A stretch of 64,000 nucleotides of DNA from Acidobacteriota bacterium (GCA_021789895.1 JAJYIU010000015.1:1-64000); one strand, 5' to 3'. Positions 1 to 7,422 are shown, counted from the stretch's first letter. The notes: generated by a model from the letters alone, not told the origin. Program-made: numbers and translations.

Positions 1-166
1 CAAACTGGAGTCCTTCGGCGAGGCGGAGTTGGGCCGGGGAAGGATGGAAGGCGAAGGCCGGCGAGGCGGCGCTGCCGCCGCCGGCGGCATCGGCGGCAGG
101 GGTTTGGGGAAAGCGGGAGAGGTTGCCCACGGCCTTGAGGCCATGGGGTTTGCGGAATCTCAGCAT
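1..166 (-). CDS. Unidentified protein, N-terminal part only (cut by window edge)
   Basis: This reading frame is absent from the ORF track because it runs off the left edge. On the minus strand an ATG at 166-164 follows a very good Shine-Dalgarno: AGGAG, six T residues, then ATG. The frame stays open for about 55 codons to base 1. The encoded N-terminus starts MLRFRKPHGLKAVGNLSRF and then becomes Pro/Ala/Gly-rich. I do not recognise the family. It has no obvious signal peptide. The strong ribosome site is the main evidence that it is a real gene. Confidence 0.55.
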   Translation of the reverse strand, partial: MLRFRKPHGLKAVGNLSRFPQTPAADAAGGGSAASPAFAFHPSPAQLRLAEGLQF

Positions 167-422
167 AAAAAACTCCTGAGCGGCCGGCACGGGAGGCCGG
201 CAGCGGGGTGGCGGACCAATGTTGGGCGAAGCGATAAGCGTCGCATAGCTTCGTTGGTTCGTCGCTCGGCAATCCTCATGTACATCCATGTACACTGCGG
301 TTGCCTCGCGACTCCCGCCTCGCTCTGCTTGCTTCTCCCTTCGCCTTGGCTTTACTGAATCGCGGAGGGTCGGGACCTGACAGGAAATCCCGACTTTCCA
401 CTCGACCTCGGCATATCTAACT

Positions 423-449
423 CCCATCGGTGGACTCGTGGGCCACCGC
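423..449. repeat. Dispersed 27-bp repeat, copy A
   Basis: This 27-bp segment, beginning CCCATCGGTGGAC, matches 25 of 27 bases of a segment at 10786-10812, upstream of mnmG. Both copies are intergenic, so this is probably a member of a dispersed intergenic repeat family. Confidence 0.55.
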
Positions 450-513
450 TAAAGGAACCTGTCCGCTTTCAGCCGACAGACGACGGCAGAAAGCGGACAG
501 CGGACAGACGCAA

Positions 514-560
514 AAACACAAAAGCCGAACCGGCCGGAAAGGCGGGTTCGGCGGAACAGC
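514..560. repeat. Hairpin repeat, copy 1
   Basis: A 47-bp unit that is 44/47 identical to 625-671. Inside it GCCGAACC and GGTTCGGC form an 8-bp inverted pair, so each copy can fold into a hairpin. The loop bases are where the two copies differ. That pattern, conserved stem and changed loop, is typical of REP-like intergenic repeats. Confidence 0.6.
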
Positions 561-624
561 AGAGCATTCAGCGGACAACTATCAGCTATCAACCATCAGC
601 AGACGGACGACAGAAGACAGACAG

Positions 625-671
625 AAACACAAAAGCCGAACCGGCCGCGATGGCGGGTTCGGCGGAACAGC
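625..671. repeat. Hairpin repeat, copy 2
   Basis: Second copy of the 47-bp unit at 514-560, with three mismatches. The GCCGAACC / GGTTCGGC stem is fully retained. It lies directly upstream of the 18-bp tandem repeat. Confidence 0.6.
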
Positions 672-681
672 GCAGACTCAA

Positions 682-753
682 ACAGACAACGCGGACGAAA
701 CAGACAACGCGGACGAAACAGACAACGCGGACGAAACAAATAACACAGACGAC
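682..753. repeat. 18-bp tandem repeat, three perfect copies plus one degenerate
   Basis: The unit ACAGACAACGCGGACGAA repeats exactly at 682-699, 700-717 and 718-735, followed by a diverged fourth copy at 736-753. The period of 18 keeps any frame open, which explains the ETDNAD-type low-complexity ORFs in the track. I see no sign that it is translated. Confidence 0.75.
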
Positions 754-1160
754 AATTCAGCGCAGACGAAGAAAGCGGGCTGCGATGCCGGAAGGATCAG
801 GCATCGCCGAGCAACACTTCTACACTGCGGGGGCTCAAACCTGGCCAGCCGGCCCGAGGAAGTGGGCGGCTGCCCTGGCCGGGATCGCGAAGAAGCGATG
901 CGCGGCCGCCGGATGCAGTTTGCCGTCCGGCGCGGGCCGGCAGGGGTATGAGGCCCTGCGTCGCGTGGTTGGGTTCCCGCTTCCGCCGCGGCGGGGCGCG
1001 GCGGAACGCTCATACAGCGGGATGAGAGAGCATGGATGTCTCGCCCATGTCCCATCCCGGGTGACAGTGTCATTCACTGAACACGGCGGCAGTATAGCAC
1101 ACGGAAAATTCCGCCAGGACTAAGATTAAATCCAAGAATATCAAGGAGATGGGCTAATTA

Positions 1161-1177
1161 TGTAACAACAAGTTACA
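1161..1177. promoter_or_regulatory. Inverted repeat TGTAAC-n5-GTTACA
   Basis: A perfect 6-5-6 dyad in the A+T-rich stretch about 125-140 bp upstream of the GntR-family start codon. It differs from the repressor's own palindrome at 1260-1282, so it could be the site of another regulator. Function not established. Confidence 0.3.
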
Positions 1178-1259
1178 CAAAATGTCACAAAATTTATTTT
1201 TCCTTTATTCTCAGCGACTTGCGTGAGCCCATCCGTAGTGGAATTATTTACATCATGCT

Positions 1260-1282
1260 AGTGTATGCAATGAGCATACACT
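1260..1282 (+). promoter_or_regulatory. Palindromic operator in front of the GntR-family gene
   Basis: A perfect inverted repeat, AGTGTATGC - aatga - GCATACACT (9-bp arms, 5-bp centre), ends 20 bp before the ATG of the GntR-family gene. GntR/YtrA regulators commonly bind such palindromes over their own promoter, so autorepression is the likely role. The upstream ORF start offered in the track (1219) would translate through this palindrome, another reason to prefer the ATG at 1303. Confidence 0.65.
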
Positions 1283-1302
1283 TTATGCCGGGGAGGAAGG
1301 AC

Positions 1303-1701
1303 ATGCGCCTGACCATCAACGCCCAGGACAAGCGCCCTTTGCATCAACAGGTCATGGACGGGGTGAAGGCGCAGATAGCCAGCGGCAAGCTCCGCGAGGG
1401 CATGGTCTTGCCGTCGGTGCGGCAGGCGGCCGAAGAGTTGGGCGTCAATCTGAACACCATCGCGGTTGCCTACCGCAAGCTGCAGGCGGAAGGACTGGTT
1501 TGGGTACGGCACGGGATGGGGGCAGTGGTGCATTCGCGGCGGGTGGCGTATGCGCCGGCGGAAGAACTGCGCCGATTGCTGCGCAACGCGCTGACGCAAA
1601 TGGTTTTGAGCGGGCGAGAGAAGCGCGAGATCGTCGCTCTGGTGAAGCGGGAGCTGATCGCGGCCGGGCTGATGGGGAGGAAGCGGAGGGGCGGCTATTA
1701 A
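1303..1701 (+). CDS. GntR-family transcriptional regulator, YtrA-type
   Basis: A 132-aa DNA-binding repressor. Residues 8-75 form a GntR winged helix-turn-helix (PLHQQVMDGVK, LPSVRQAAEELGVN, TVAYRKLQAEGLV-like pattern). The C-terminal tail of about 50 residues is short and helical, as in the YtrA subfamily, which lacks the larger FadR or MocR effector domains. I chose the ATG at 1303 because GGGAGGAAGG lies directly upstream. The track start at 1219 has no ribosome site and would overlap the palindromic operator at 1260-1282. YtrA-type genes usually precede ABC transporter genes. Here the next gene is convergent and ends 9 bp away, so this regulator stands alone and its target is unknown apart from probable autoregulation. 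Confidence 0.88.
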   Translation: MRLTINAQDKRPLHQQVMDGVKAQIASGKLREGMVLPSVRQAAEELGVNLNTIAVAYRKLQAEGLVWVRHGMGAVVHSRRVAYAPAEELRRLLRNALTQMVLSGREKREIVALVKRELIAAGLMGRKRRGGY

Positions 1702-1709
1702 TCGGGCGG

Positions 1710-2552
1710 CTACACGTCGTCGCGGTGGCCGCGGCGCAAGGTCAGCATGACCAACTCCGGCGGGCAGCCCCAGCGGAAGGGGACGATGACCTGGCCCAGC
1801 CCGCGGCTGATATACATCTGGGTTTGCTGCATGCGCTGCCAGCCTTCCGGGGCCCAGCGGTCAAAGAGCGGGCGGGCGAAGCGCGGCCGCACCTGCCCGC
1901 CATGGGTATGGCCGGAGAGCACCAGGTGCACGCCGGCGCGCGCCGCCGCCGGCAGCTCGAGCGGGTTGTGGGCCAGCAGCAGGGTGAAATCGGCGCGGGC
2001 GGCATCGGGGCCGAGGGCGCGGCGCAGCACCGGCCGCTGCCGGCGGTCGTCAAGGCCGGCGACGAGCAGCCGCCGGCGCGCGATTTCGCGCCAGGCGGTG
2101 CGGTTGCGGAGCACGCAGATGCCGCGCGCTTCGAGCGCCGCGGTCAGCGTCTCGGCGCCGGCGCGAAAGTCGTGGTTGCCGAGCACGGCGAAGACGCCCA
2201 GGCGGGCGCGCAGCCGTCCGACCATCTCGCTCACCGGGGGTATGAACTGCGGCGAGAGGGTGACGAAGTCGCCGGTAATGGCAATCAGGTCGGGCTGCAG
2301 CGCTTGCGTCAGCGCCAACACCCGCTGCAGGCGGTGGGGAGTGTCGTACAGGCCGTAGTGGAGGTCGGAGAGATGGGCGATGCGCAGCCCGGACAATTCC
2401 CGCGCCAGCCCGGGGAAGGCGAGTTCCAGCCGGGTGATTTGCGGATCGGCAATGCGGCGGCGGTGGGCGTGCAGCCAGCGATGGGCGCGCGGCCAATAGC
2501 GACGGCGCGGCGGGGTATGAAACAACGATTGCATGGGGGTAAACATGCTCAC
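1710..2552 (-). CDS. Metallophosphoesterase (calcineurin-like, YaeI-type)
   Basis: A 280-aa predicted binuclear-metal phosphohydrolase. The full set of family motifs is present: HLSDLH (about residue 60), GDF (about 95), GNHD (about 124) and GHTHGGQ (about 215). GHTHGGQ and the overall length are typical of the YaeI/YkuE group of phosphodiesterases. The N-terminal 40 residues are basic and have no clear transmembrane segment. The track start at 2552 is a GTG; ATG codons follow two and six codons later, and none has a strong ribosome site. The gene lies 18 bp downstream of the phosphatase at 2571-3410 on the same strand, so it probably belongs to the moaD-moaE-phosphatase transcription unit. 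The substrate cannot be told from sequence. Confidence 0.88.
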   Translation of the reverse strand: MSMFTPMQSLFHTPPRRRYWPRAHRWLHAHRRRIADPQITRLELAFPGLARELSGLRIAHLSDLHYGLYDTPHRLQRVLALTQALQPDLIAITGDFVTLSPQFIPPVSEMVGRLRARLGVFAVLGNHDFRAGAETLTAALEARGICVLRNRTAWREIARRRLLVAGLDDRRQRPVLRRALGPDAARADFTLLLAHNPLELPAAARAGVHLVLSGHTHGGQVRPRFARPLFDRWAPEGWQRMQQTQMYISRGLGQVIVPFRWGCPPELVMLTLRRGHRDDV

Positions 2553-2570
2553 GCAGGCATCGCCGGCCGG

Positions 2571-3410
2571 CTAGCTCCGTCCCGCGGCCAAGCCGGGCAG
2601 CGGCGCTTCGCGCTCGCCGGCGCGGGCCTGCGCGAACAGCGCCTGCGCGGCGGCGTGAATTTTGCCGTTGGTGGCGAGGATCGTGGGGCCGGTCAAGCTA
2701 AACGGGCCGCCCTCGAGGGCGCTGACGCAGCCGCCGGCGCATTCCAGGATGCAGGCGCCCGCCGCCATATCCCAGGGCTTGAGGCCAAATTCCCAAAAGC
2801 CCTCGAAGCGACCGCAGGCGGCATAGCAAAGATCCAGGGCCGCCGAGCCCAGCCGGCGCACGCCGTGAGTTTTCAGCGTGGCGGCGTAATACAGCCAGAT
2901 ATTGGGGTTCTGGGATTGATTCTGGGTGGGGAAGCCGGTGGCGAGCAGGCTTTCCTCGAGTTTTTCCACGGTCGAGACGCGGATCGGGCGTCCATTGAGG
3001 CTGGCGCCGCAGCCCAGTTCGGCGGCGAAGAGCTCTTCCTGCGCGGGGTTATAGACGACGCCGGCGATGCGCCGGCCCTCGCGCTCCAGGCCCAGCGAGA
3101 CGGCGAAGACCGGCACCGAGTGGGCGTAATTGGTAGTGCCGTCGAGCGGGTCCACATACCAGCGGTAGGGAGAGCCGGAGTTATGCTGGCTGCCTTCTTC
3201 GGCGATCAGGTCGTGCTGGGGGAAGGCGGCGCGCAGGCGTTCGACAATCAGCGCTTCGCTGGCGCGGTCGGCGGCGGTGATCAGATCCATGCCGCCCTTG
3301 TACTCGACCCGCACATGTCCGAAGTGGCGCATCAACACATGGCCGGCGGCGCGGGCGATCTCAGCGGCGATCGGGGTAAAGACCGGTTGACTCATGCCCG
3401 GCGGGCTCAT
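2571..3410 (-). CDS. Inositol-1-monophosphatase family protein
   Basis: A 279-aa member of the Mg2+-dependent inositol monophosphatase/FIG superfamily, which cleaves phosphomonoesters such as inositol-1-phosphate or, in relatives, histidinol phosphate and 3'-phosphoadenosine nucleotides. Signature 1 reads WYVDPLDGTTNYAHS (about residues 88-102), preceded by the metal-binding AEEGS. Signature 2 is WDMAAGACILECAGG near residue 215. I start it at the ATG at 3410 because this forms an ATGA overlap with the moaE stop codon, which indicates translational coupling. The track start at 3422 is four codons upstream. Coupling to molybdopterin genes is probably organisational and does not prove a shared pathway. 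Confidence 0.9.
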   Translation of the reverse strand: MSPPGMSQPVFTPIAAEIARAAGHVLMRHFGHVRVEYKGGMDLITAADRASEALIVERLRAAFPQHDLIAEEGSQHNSGSPYRWYVDPLDGTTNYAHSVPVFAVSLGLEREGRRIAGVVYNPAQEELFAAELGCGASLNGRPIRVSTVEKLEESLLATGFPTQNQSQNPNIWLYYAATLKTHGVRRLGSAALDLCYAACGRFEGFWEFGLKPWDMAAGACILECAGGCVSALEGGPFSLTGPTILATNGKIHAAAQALFAQARAGEREAPLPGLAAGRS

Positions 3411-3886
3411 GCCTGGGCGCATCCGGCGCCGGCCGAGGCGGCGGCGTCATTGACGAGCCAGTCGGCGCCGCCGGCGAAGAATTCTTTTTTCCAGATCGCC
3501 GCCCGGCGTTTCAGCTCATCAATCAGAAAGGCGCAGGCGGCGAGCGCCGGGGCGCGATGCTCGGCGGCGACGGCGGCGAGCACGCTGGCTTCGCCGATTG
3601 CCACACGGCCGAGGCGGTGCTGCAGTCCAATGCCGTGCACCGCCCAGCGGCGGCGGCACTCCTCCGCCAGCTCCGCCATCTGGCGCAGCGCCAGCGCTTC
3701 ATAGGCTTCATACTCCAGGTGCAGCACGGCGCGTCCCCCATTGCGCTCGCGGGCCAGGCCGCTGAACGCGGCGACCGCGCCGTCGGCCGGGGTGGCCACC
3801 CGCGCCTGCAATCGGGCGGCGTTCAGCCGCGCGCGGGTCAGCTCAATCACCGTCGGCCAGGAATTCAATGGCGGCATTGATTTCAT
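3407..3886 (-). CDS. moaE: Molybdopterin synthase catalytic subunit MoaE
   Basis: A 159-aa protein matching MoaE, the large subunit of MPT synthase, which converts cyclic pyranopterin monophosphate to molybdopterin using sulfur from the MoaD thiocarboxylate. Recognisable parts are GAVAAFSGLARERNGG, the LEYEAYEALALRQM segment, the HRLGRVAIGEASVLAAVAA core and the WKKEFF motif carrying the catalytic lysine. The track merges this frame with upstream DNA (to 4309). The conserved domain begins right after an ATG at 3886, which I use; an ATG three codons later is equally possible and neither has a strong ribosome site. It lies 55 bp downstream of moaD and its stop overlaps the next gene. Confidence 0.9.
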   Translation of the reverse strand: MKSMPPLNSWPTVIELTRARLNAARLQARVATPADGAVAAFSGLARERNGGRAVLHLEYEAYEALALRQMAELAEECRRRWAVHGIGLQHRLGRVAIGEASVLAAVAAEHRAPALAACAFLIDELKRRAAIWKKEFFAGGADWLVNDAAASAGAGCAQA

Positions 3887-3941
3887 TTTAGCAAGGGATG
3901 GCTGCCGCCGAGGCTGTCCGGGCGGCGGCGGGGAAAGCGGT

Positions 3942-4187
3942 TTATCCGCCGCTGACCGGGGGCAACAAGCCCACCTCGTCGCCATCGGACAGCGCCGTTT
4001 GCTCATCCGCCGGATCGAGATTGCGCGCCAGGTGCAGCCGGGCGCGCCAGGCGGCGAGGGCGGGAAAGCGCCGCTCGCACTCGCGCAGGCAGTCGGACAG
4101 GCGGGCGCCGGCGGGCAGTTCCAGCCAATGCTCGCGCCCGCCGCAGGCCTCCGCCAAGGGGCCGAAGAACAAAACATGGATGCGCAT
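3942..4187 (-). CDS. moaD: Molybdopterin synthase sulfur carrier subunit MoaD
   Basis: An 81-aa ubiquitin-fold sulfur carrier. The beta-grasp start RIHVLFFGPLAEACG and the required C-terminal Gly-Gly (PPVSGG) are both present. The terminal glycine is adenylated and converted to a thiocarboxylate, then donates sulfur in MPT synthase. The middle (LRECERRFPALAAW, LARNLD, LSDGDEVGLLPPVSGG) fits the family, and the length is normal. It is the first gene of the minus-strand run moaD-moaE-IMPase-metallophosphoesterase. The ribosome site is weak (GGAAA). No other molybdenum-cofactor gene is in the window. Confidence 0.92.
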   Translation of the reverse strand: MRIHVLFFGPLAEACGGREHWLELPAGARLSDCLRECERRFPALAAWRARLHLARNLDPADEQTALSDGDEVGLLPPVSGG

Positions 4188-4426
4188 GGCTGTTTCCAGT
4201 TTCGGTTTATTTCGGGCCGAATGCCAGTCCGGGCCAGGGCGGATAAGATCCGCAGTCTGCGCGTGGTGCTAAACCGATTTTTAGGGCCAGAGTTAGCACC
4301 ACAACCCAAGCGCCGGGGCCATTCCTACAGGGAATCCAACGGCGGCCGCGCCGCCGGATTTTCAAAATCATACTCAGCTTGGTGCGGAGGAGGGGGATCA
4401 GGTCAATGGTAATGGATGGTCTGCTC

Positions 4427-4804
4427 CTACGTGGCGACGCTGAGATGGATTGTCAGCTCCTGAGCCGCATGCTTGTCGATGCGCACCCGGAGCTCATAAA
4501 TGTTCATGCCAGGCGCCGACACTCGGATATAGAAAAGCTTTCCGCTCTTCGCCGGTTCAAGGCAGAAATGCCCCTTCGCATCAGTTTTAGTCGACACGAG
4601 CACATTCTTCCAGTCAGAGCTACGCAGTTCAACTGTCACTCCGTCTGCTGGTTCGTCCATTCCTTTAATGAGTACCCGCCCCGCCAGAGCACGACTCACG
4701 GAGATTTTCTTTTGCACAACAAGCTCCGTCGCGTAGCCGGTCTGCCCAGTCAGGAAGAGGACCAGCACCAGAAGTACCAGTTGCTTAGGAATTCTCATGG
4801 TCAT
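4427..4804 (-). CDS. Small secreted protein with carboxypeptidase-regulatory-like fold
   Basis: A 125-aa protein with an N-terminal signal peptide (PKQLVLLVLVLFLTG, probable cleavage after TGYA). One beta-sandwich domain of the carboxypeptidase regulatory-like (CarboxypepD_reg) type follows: SRALAGRVLIKGMDEPADGVTVELRS, then TKTDAKGHFCLEP. Such domains are common in Acidobacteriota secreted and outer-membrane proteins. It starts 4 bp after the RHS fragment stop on the same strand, so the two are probably cotranscribed. Its base composition is lower in G+C than the core genes, matching the island at 4.4-8.06 kb. No enzymatic residues are evident. Confidence 0.7.
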   Translation of the reverse strand: MTMRIPKQLVLLVLVLFLTGQTGYATELVVQKKISVSRALAGRVLIKGMDEPADGVTVELRSSDWKNVLVSTKTDAKGHFCLEPAKSGKLFYIRVSAPGMNIYELRVRIDKHAAQELTIHLSVAT

Positions 4805-4807
4805 TTC

Positions 4808-5713
4808 TTAATGATGATCCCCCCTTGCGGATTTGAAGAGATGCATACCGTAGGTAGCCAGGTGCCGACCGCCAAGATAAGCTTCGGTGCGCTGCCAGGC
4901 TCCATTCGACAGCTCGGAGACAATATGGCCACTCAGATCGTAAAGAAATGAAGTGAACGAGGCACATTGGCCGTTGTTGTCCATCGTACATTTGGCGGCG
5001 CGGTGGCCGGCGGCATCGTAAAAGTAATCCACTGCCCCAGGACTCGAACCGTTGCCGCCATTGCCATAAACACAAGCCAGCTGGCCTTCGGCGTCGTAAC
5101 TGAAATTATGTCCCAGGCCGTCATTGAGCAGATCGCCGGAGGCGTCGTAGCTATAATGGTCCATGCGATTGTTGCCGCCATTGAAAGTCAAGCCGGATAG
5201 AGTCAACCCGCTACCCGCGGTGACATTCTGGTCCCAACGGTTGCCGAAACGATCATAATCCCAGCTCAGACCGAAATGGCTGCCGTTCCCATCCGGGCAA
5301 TTCGAAGAGCAATTGGCCGCCAGCAAGCGATTCATATCGTCATAAATATAAACCCACTTGCCATTGACGGCATCGTTAGCTTCGGCGATATCGCCATCGG
5401 GAGCATAGGAAATTTGCAGCCAGTAAATACCCGTAGGCGGAATGGGATCGGCGCCACCGGTTAAGGTTGCGCCGGAAAGCGTTTCGGTAAACGAAGGCGA
5501 GGAAAACCATTGCGTCTGCCAGCTTTCCATTGGCAATAAAAATGCATCCCAGATCTGCTGTCGGCACCGGTCAGAGGGATCGCAAACATGATACGAAATA
5601 CCTACTCCATCTGCACTTATCGACTCAGTGGGCGCATATCCGCGGACGTGAGAAGTCTGGACATTCGCAACAAAGAGGCGTAGACTGCGCGTTGGGACAT
5701 TTCGCCTTGGCAA
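4808..5713 (-). pseudogene. RHS/YD-repeat protein, fragment
   Basis: A 301-aa open frame with clear YD/RHS repeats: WVYIYDDMNRLL, WDYDRFGNRW, YSYDASGDLLNDGLGH, FSYDAEGQLACVY and VDYFYDAAGHR, ending YLGGRHLATYGM. Intact RHS proteins are usually well over 1000 aa, and after this last motif they normally continue into the conserved RHS core and a variable toxin tip. Here both ends are missing. The frame stops 11 codons after YLGG, and its 5' side runs into the start of the receiver-TIR gene on the other strand with only a TTG as possible start. I read it as the remnant of a larger RHS gene cut by rearrangement or by insertion of the neighbouring system. Confidence 0.7.
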
Positions 5714-6561
5714 ACATATTTTTCATTGATGATGATTGCGCTTCGCAACTCGTTGTTGACAATCTCACACAACGCGGTCACGAAGTACATCGAACGTCCT
5801 GTTTGGAGGACGCACTTCACGATATAGAATGTATTATCAATAGCGACCTTGTTGTTCTAGACTTAATTATGCCTCGATTAGGAAACATACCCACGGACAG
5901 CCCCGATGGCGAACGTTGTGCTGGTATGTTACTGTATCGCGAAATTAGGCGCAAACGGGCCAATCTGCCAATCTTGATATTCACAGCTAACCAGGACCCC
6001 GCTCCGCGGCAGATAATCGATGCTGATCGGCACGCCAGATACATCGGTCGTTGGTCATCTCCGAGCTTTTCAGAATTCATAAGCATAGTCCTCGAGATGG
6101 CTGGCGCCCAAGCATCAACAGGGCGGCTGCGTCCCTTCATTGTGCATGGTCAGGACGAAAAGACCAAGTTAGAACTGAAGAACCTACTTCAAAATACACT
6201 AGGGATGGATGAACCGATTATTTTACATGAGCAGCCAAATCTCGGCCGCACGCTGATCGAGAAGTTCGAAGACTTGGCTACCACTGCTGACCTTGCGTTT
6301 GTACTGCTCACGCCTGATGACAAGCTCGCGAGCCCAGGCGACTTAGAAGCGGACAAACGGCGGGCCCGGCAGAACGTAATCCTTGAGCTCGGATTCTTCC
6401 TGAGTATGATGGGCAGGCATTCAGGTCGCGTATTTCTTCTTTACAAGGGAGCGCTAGATGTTCCGAGCGATCTCAGCGGGATTGTCTATATTGACATTTC
6501 CGCTGGCTTAGCTGCGGCCACCGAAGAGATCCGTCGCGAACTTGCGGCGATTGACCACTGA
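5707..6561 (+). CDS. Receiver domain-TIR (CAP12/PycTIR-type) fusion protein
   Basis: A predicted 284-aa two-domain protein. Residues 2-135 form a CheY-like receiver: FFIDDD acidic pocket, LVVLDLIMP with phosphoacceptor Asp (D52 from this start) and LIFTAN. The conserved lysine is missing (ARYIGRWSSP where a K-P is expected). Residues 142-281 match the TIR-like domain of CAP12/PycTIR effectors: PFIVHGQDE, ILHEQPNLGRTLIEKFEDLA, FVLLTPDD, QNVILELGFFLSMMGR and SGIVYIDI. The Glu in NVILELGFF lies where TIR NADases carry their catalytic Glu. The track start (5530) lies in RHS-derived DNA. The receiver fold begins at a TTG at 5707 (TTG 5692 is an alternative); no in-frame ATG fits. It heads an operon with a histidine kinase and a second receiver. 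I infer a phosphorylation-controlled NAD-depleting or nucleotide-binding effector; no such activity has been shown here. Confidence 0.82.
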   Translation: MANIFFIDDDCASQLVVDNLTQRGHEVHRTSCLEDALHDIECIINSDLVVLDLIMPRLGNIPTDSPDGERCAGMLLYREIRRKRANLPILIFTANQDPAPRQIIDADRHARYIGRWSSPSFSEFISIVLEMAGAQASTGRLRPFIVHGQDEKTKLELKNLLQNTLGMDEPIILHEQPNLGRTLIEKFEDLATTADLAFVLLTPDDKLASPGDLEADKRRARQNVILELGFFLSMMGRHSGRVFLLYKGALDVPSDLSGIVYIDISAGLAAATEEIRRELAAIDH

Positions 6562-6579
6562 CATGTTGATGGAGGCGCA

Positions 6580-7422
6580 ATGAACGTCCAGAGTTCCGAG
6601 GAGCAAATGGCCGCGTTAAAGGAGGAGAATCGTAAGCTAAGAGAGGAACTTGACCGCAGGAATAGAGAACGGATTGAGTACCTTCAGAATGTTTCCCATC
6701 AACTTGTTGCGCCATTGAATGCGATTAAATGGCACATTGAGAACATCACCTCGGCCCGAGTGGGTGTCGAGCGAGCGCAGAAGGTGCTACGTTCTGTGTA
6801 TTCCCAAGCTACGATTGCTGTGCACCTTGCCAAGAACTTTGCGTTGATGTCCAATCTCGAAGCGGATCATGCTTTGAACGCACTCCTCGAACCGCTCGAA
6901 CCTGTAAACCTGTGCCGACTACTGATTAACCTCTCCGACGACTTCCAGCCCCAGGGGTGGGACAGGGAGGTGCAGATTGGCGTTGAAGCAAGGCCGTTAG
7001 AAAGCGCGCCTGATGTTCTGGTTATAAAATCTCTCGTGAGCCAAGTGTTCAGCAATTTAATTGAAAATGCAGTGAAATATGCAAGCAAGGCTTCCGCGAT
7101 TGTCATTGACGGCTCCCATATGCCCACACGCGAAGCCGTTAGCGTAAACGTGCGTAATTATGGCATACCACTCAAGCCGCAAGATATGGAACGCATCTTC
7201 GAGCGCGGGTACCGGACGCAAGAGGCAAAGAACATGTATCCGGCAGGAACGGGCTTTGGGTTGTACATTGCTAAGAAGATTGTTCAGCTCCACGAAGGTA
7301 CGATAACTGTATCCTTCGATGATCGCCGCCGCATCGTGTTTACAGTAACATTACCCATCCGGGCTCTCGAAGGGAAGACCAAAGAACGTGGCCCGAAAGA
7401 CGATTCTCCTCATCGACGATGA
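6580..7422 (+). CDS. Soluble histidine kinase
   Basis: A 280-aa histidine kinase with no transmembrane segment and no sensor domain. Residues 5-35 form a charged coiled coil (EEQMAALKEENRKLREEL). The H-box is NVSHQLVAPLNAIK with the phosphoacceptor His40; the usual following Glu is Gln and the Thr position is Ala, which may alter phosphatase behaviour. The ATPase domain has an N-box (SNLIENAVKYA, N163) and a G2 box (GTGFGLYIAKKIV, residues 223-233). The G1 box is degenerate (NYGIPL). A good ribosome site, GGAGG with 4-nt spacing, precedes the ATG, 18 bp after the receiver-TIR gene. Its 3' end overlaps the next gene by 35 bp. It is probably the phosphodonor for one or both receivers; what activates it is unknown. 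Confidence 0.88.
   Translation: MNVQSSEEQMAALKEENRKLREELDRRNRERIEYLQNVSHQLVAPLNAIKWHIENITSARVGVERAQKVLRSVYSQATIAVHLAKNFALMSNLEADHALNALLEPLEPVNLCRLLINLSDDFQPQGWDREVQIGVEARPLESAPDVLVIKSLVSQVFSNLIENAVKYASKASAIVIDGSHMPTREAVSVNVRNYGIPLKPQDMERIFERGYRTQEAKNMYPAGTGFGLYIAKKIVQLHEGTITVSFDDRRRIVFTVTLPIRALEGKTKERGPKDDSPHRR

Larger units (their letters stand above)
167..1302. other. Long non-coding stretch with repeats and dyads
   Basis: About 1.1 kb without a convincing gene, although the track offers ORFs here (29..358, 430..951, 650..1123, 678..1073). Those are low-complexity and driven by repeats. The stretch holds an inverted repeat TGTACAT-CC-ATGTACA at 279-294, a dispersed repeat at 423-449, two copies of a hairpin repeat (514-560 and 625-671), an 18-bp tandem repeat (682-753), an A+T-rich zone from about 1120 to 1300, a TGTAAC/GTTACA dyad (1161-1177) and the GntR operator (1260-1282). 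Both flanking genes are transcribed away from it. Confidence 0.6.

Noticed and set aside
29-1123. Plus-strand ORFs 29..358, 430..951 and 650..1123
   Set aside because: Low-complexity frames kept open by G+C bias and by the 18-bp repeat. No ribosome sites, and they conflict with the minus-strand gene at the edge.
1500-3704. 734-aa plus-strand ORF
   Set aside because: Antisense to the metallophosphoesterase and phosphatase, both with full catalytic motifs. Composition is Gly/Ala/Arg/Gln-rich with no domain, a typical high-G+C shadow.
5530-5706. N-terminal extension of the receiver-TIR ORF from the track start
   Set aside because: This DNA encodes YD-repeat sequence on the other strand, and the extension has no receiver-like pattern. 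The fold starts at FFIDDD just after the TTG at 5707.
4808-5713. RHS gene as an intact polymorphic toxin
   Set aside because: Both the N-terminal part and the RHS core/toxin tip are missing, so it is a fragment.
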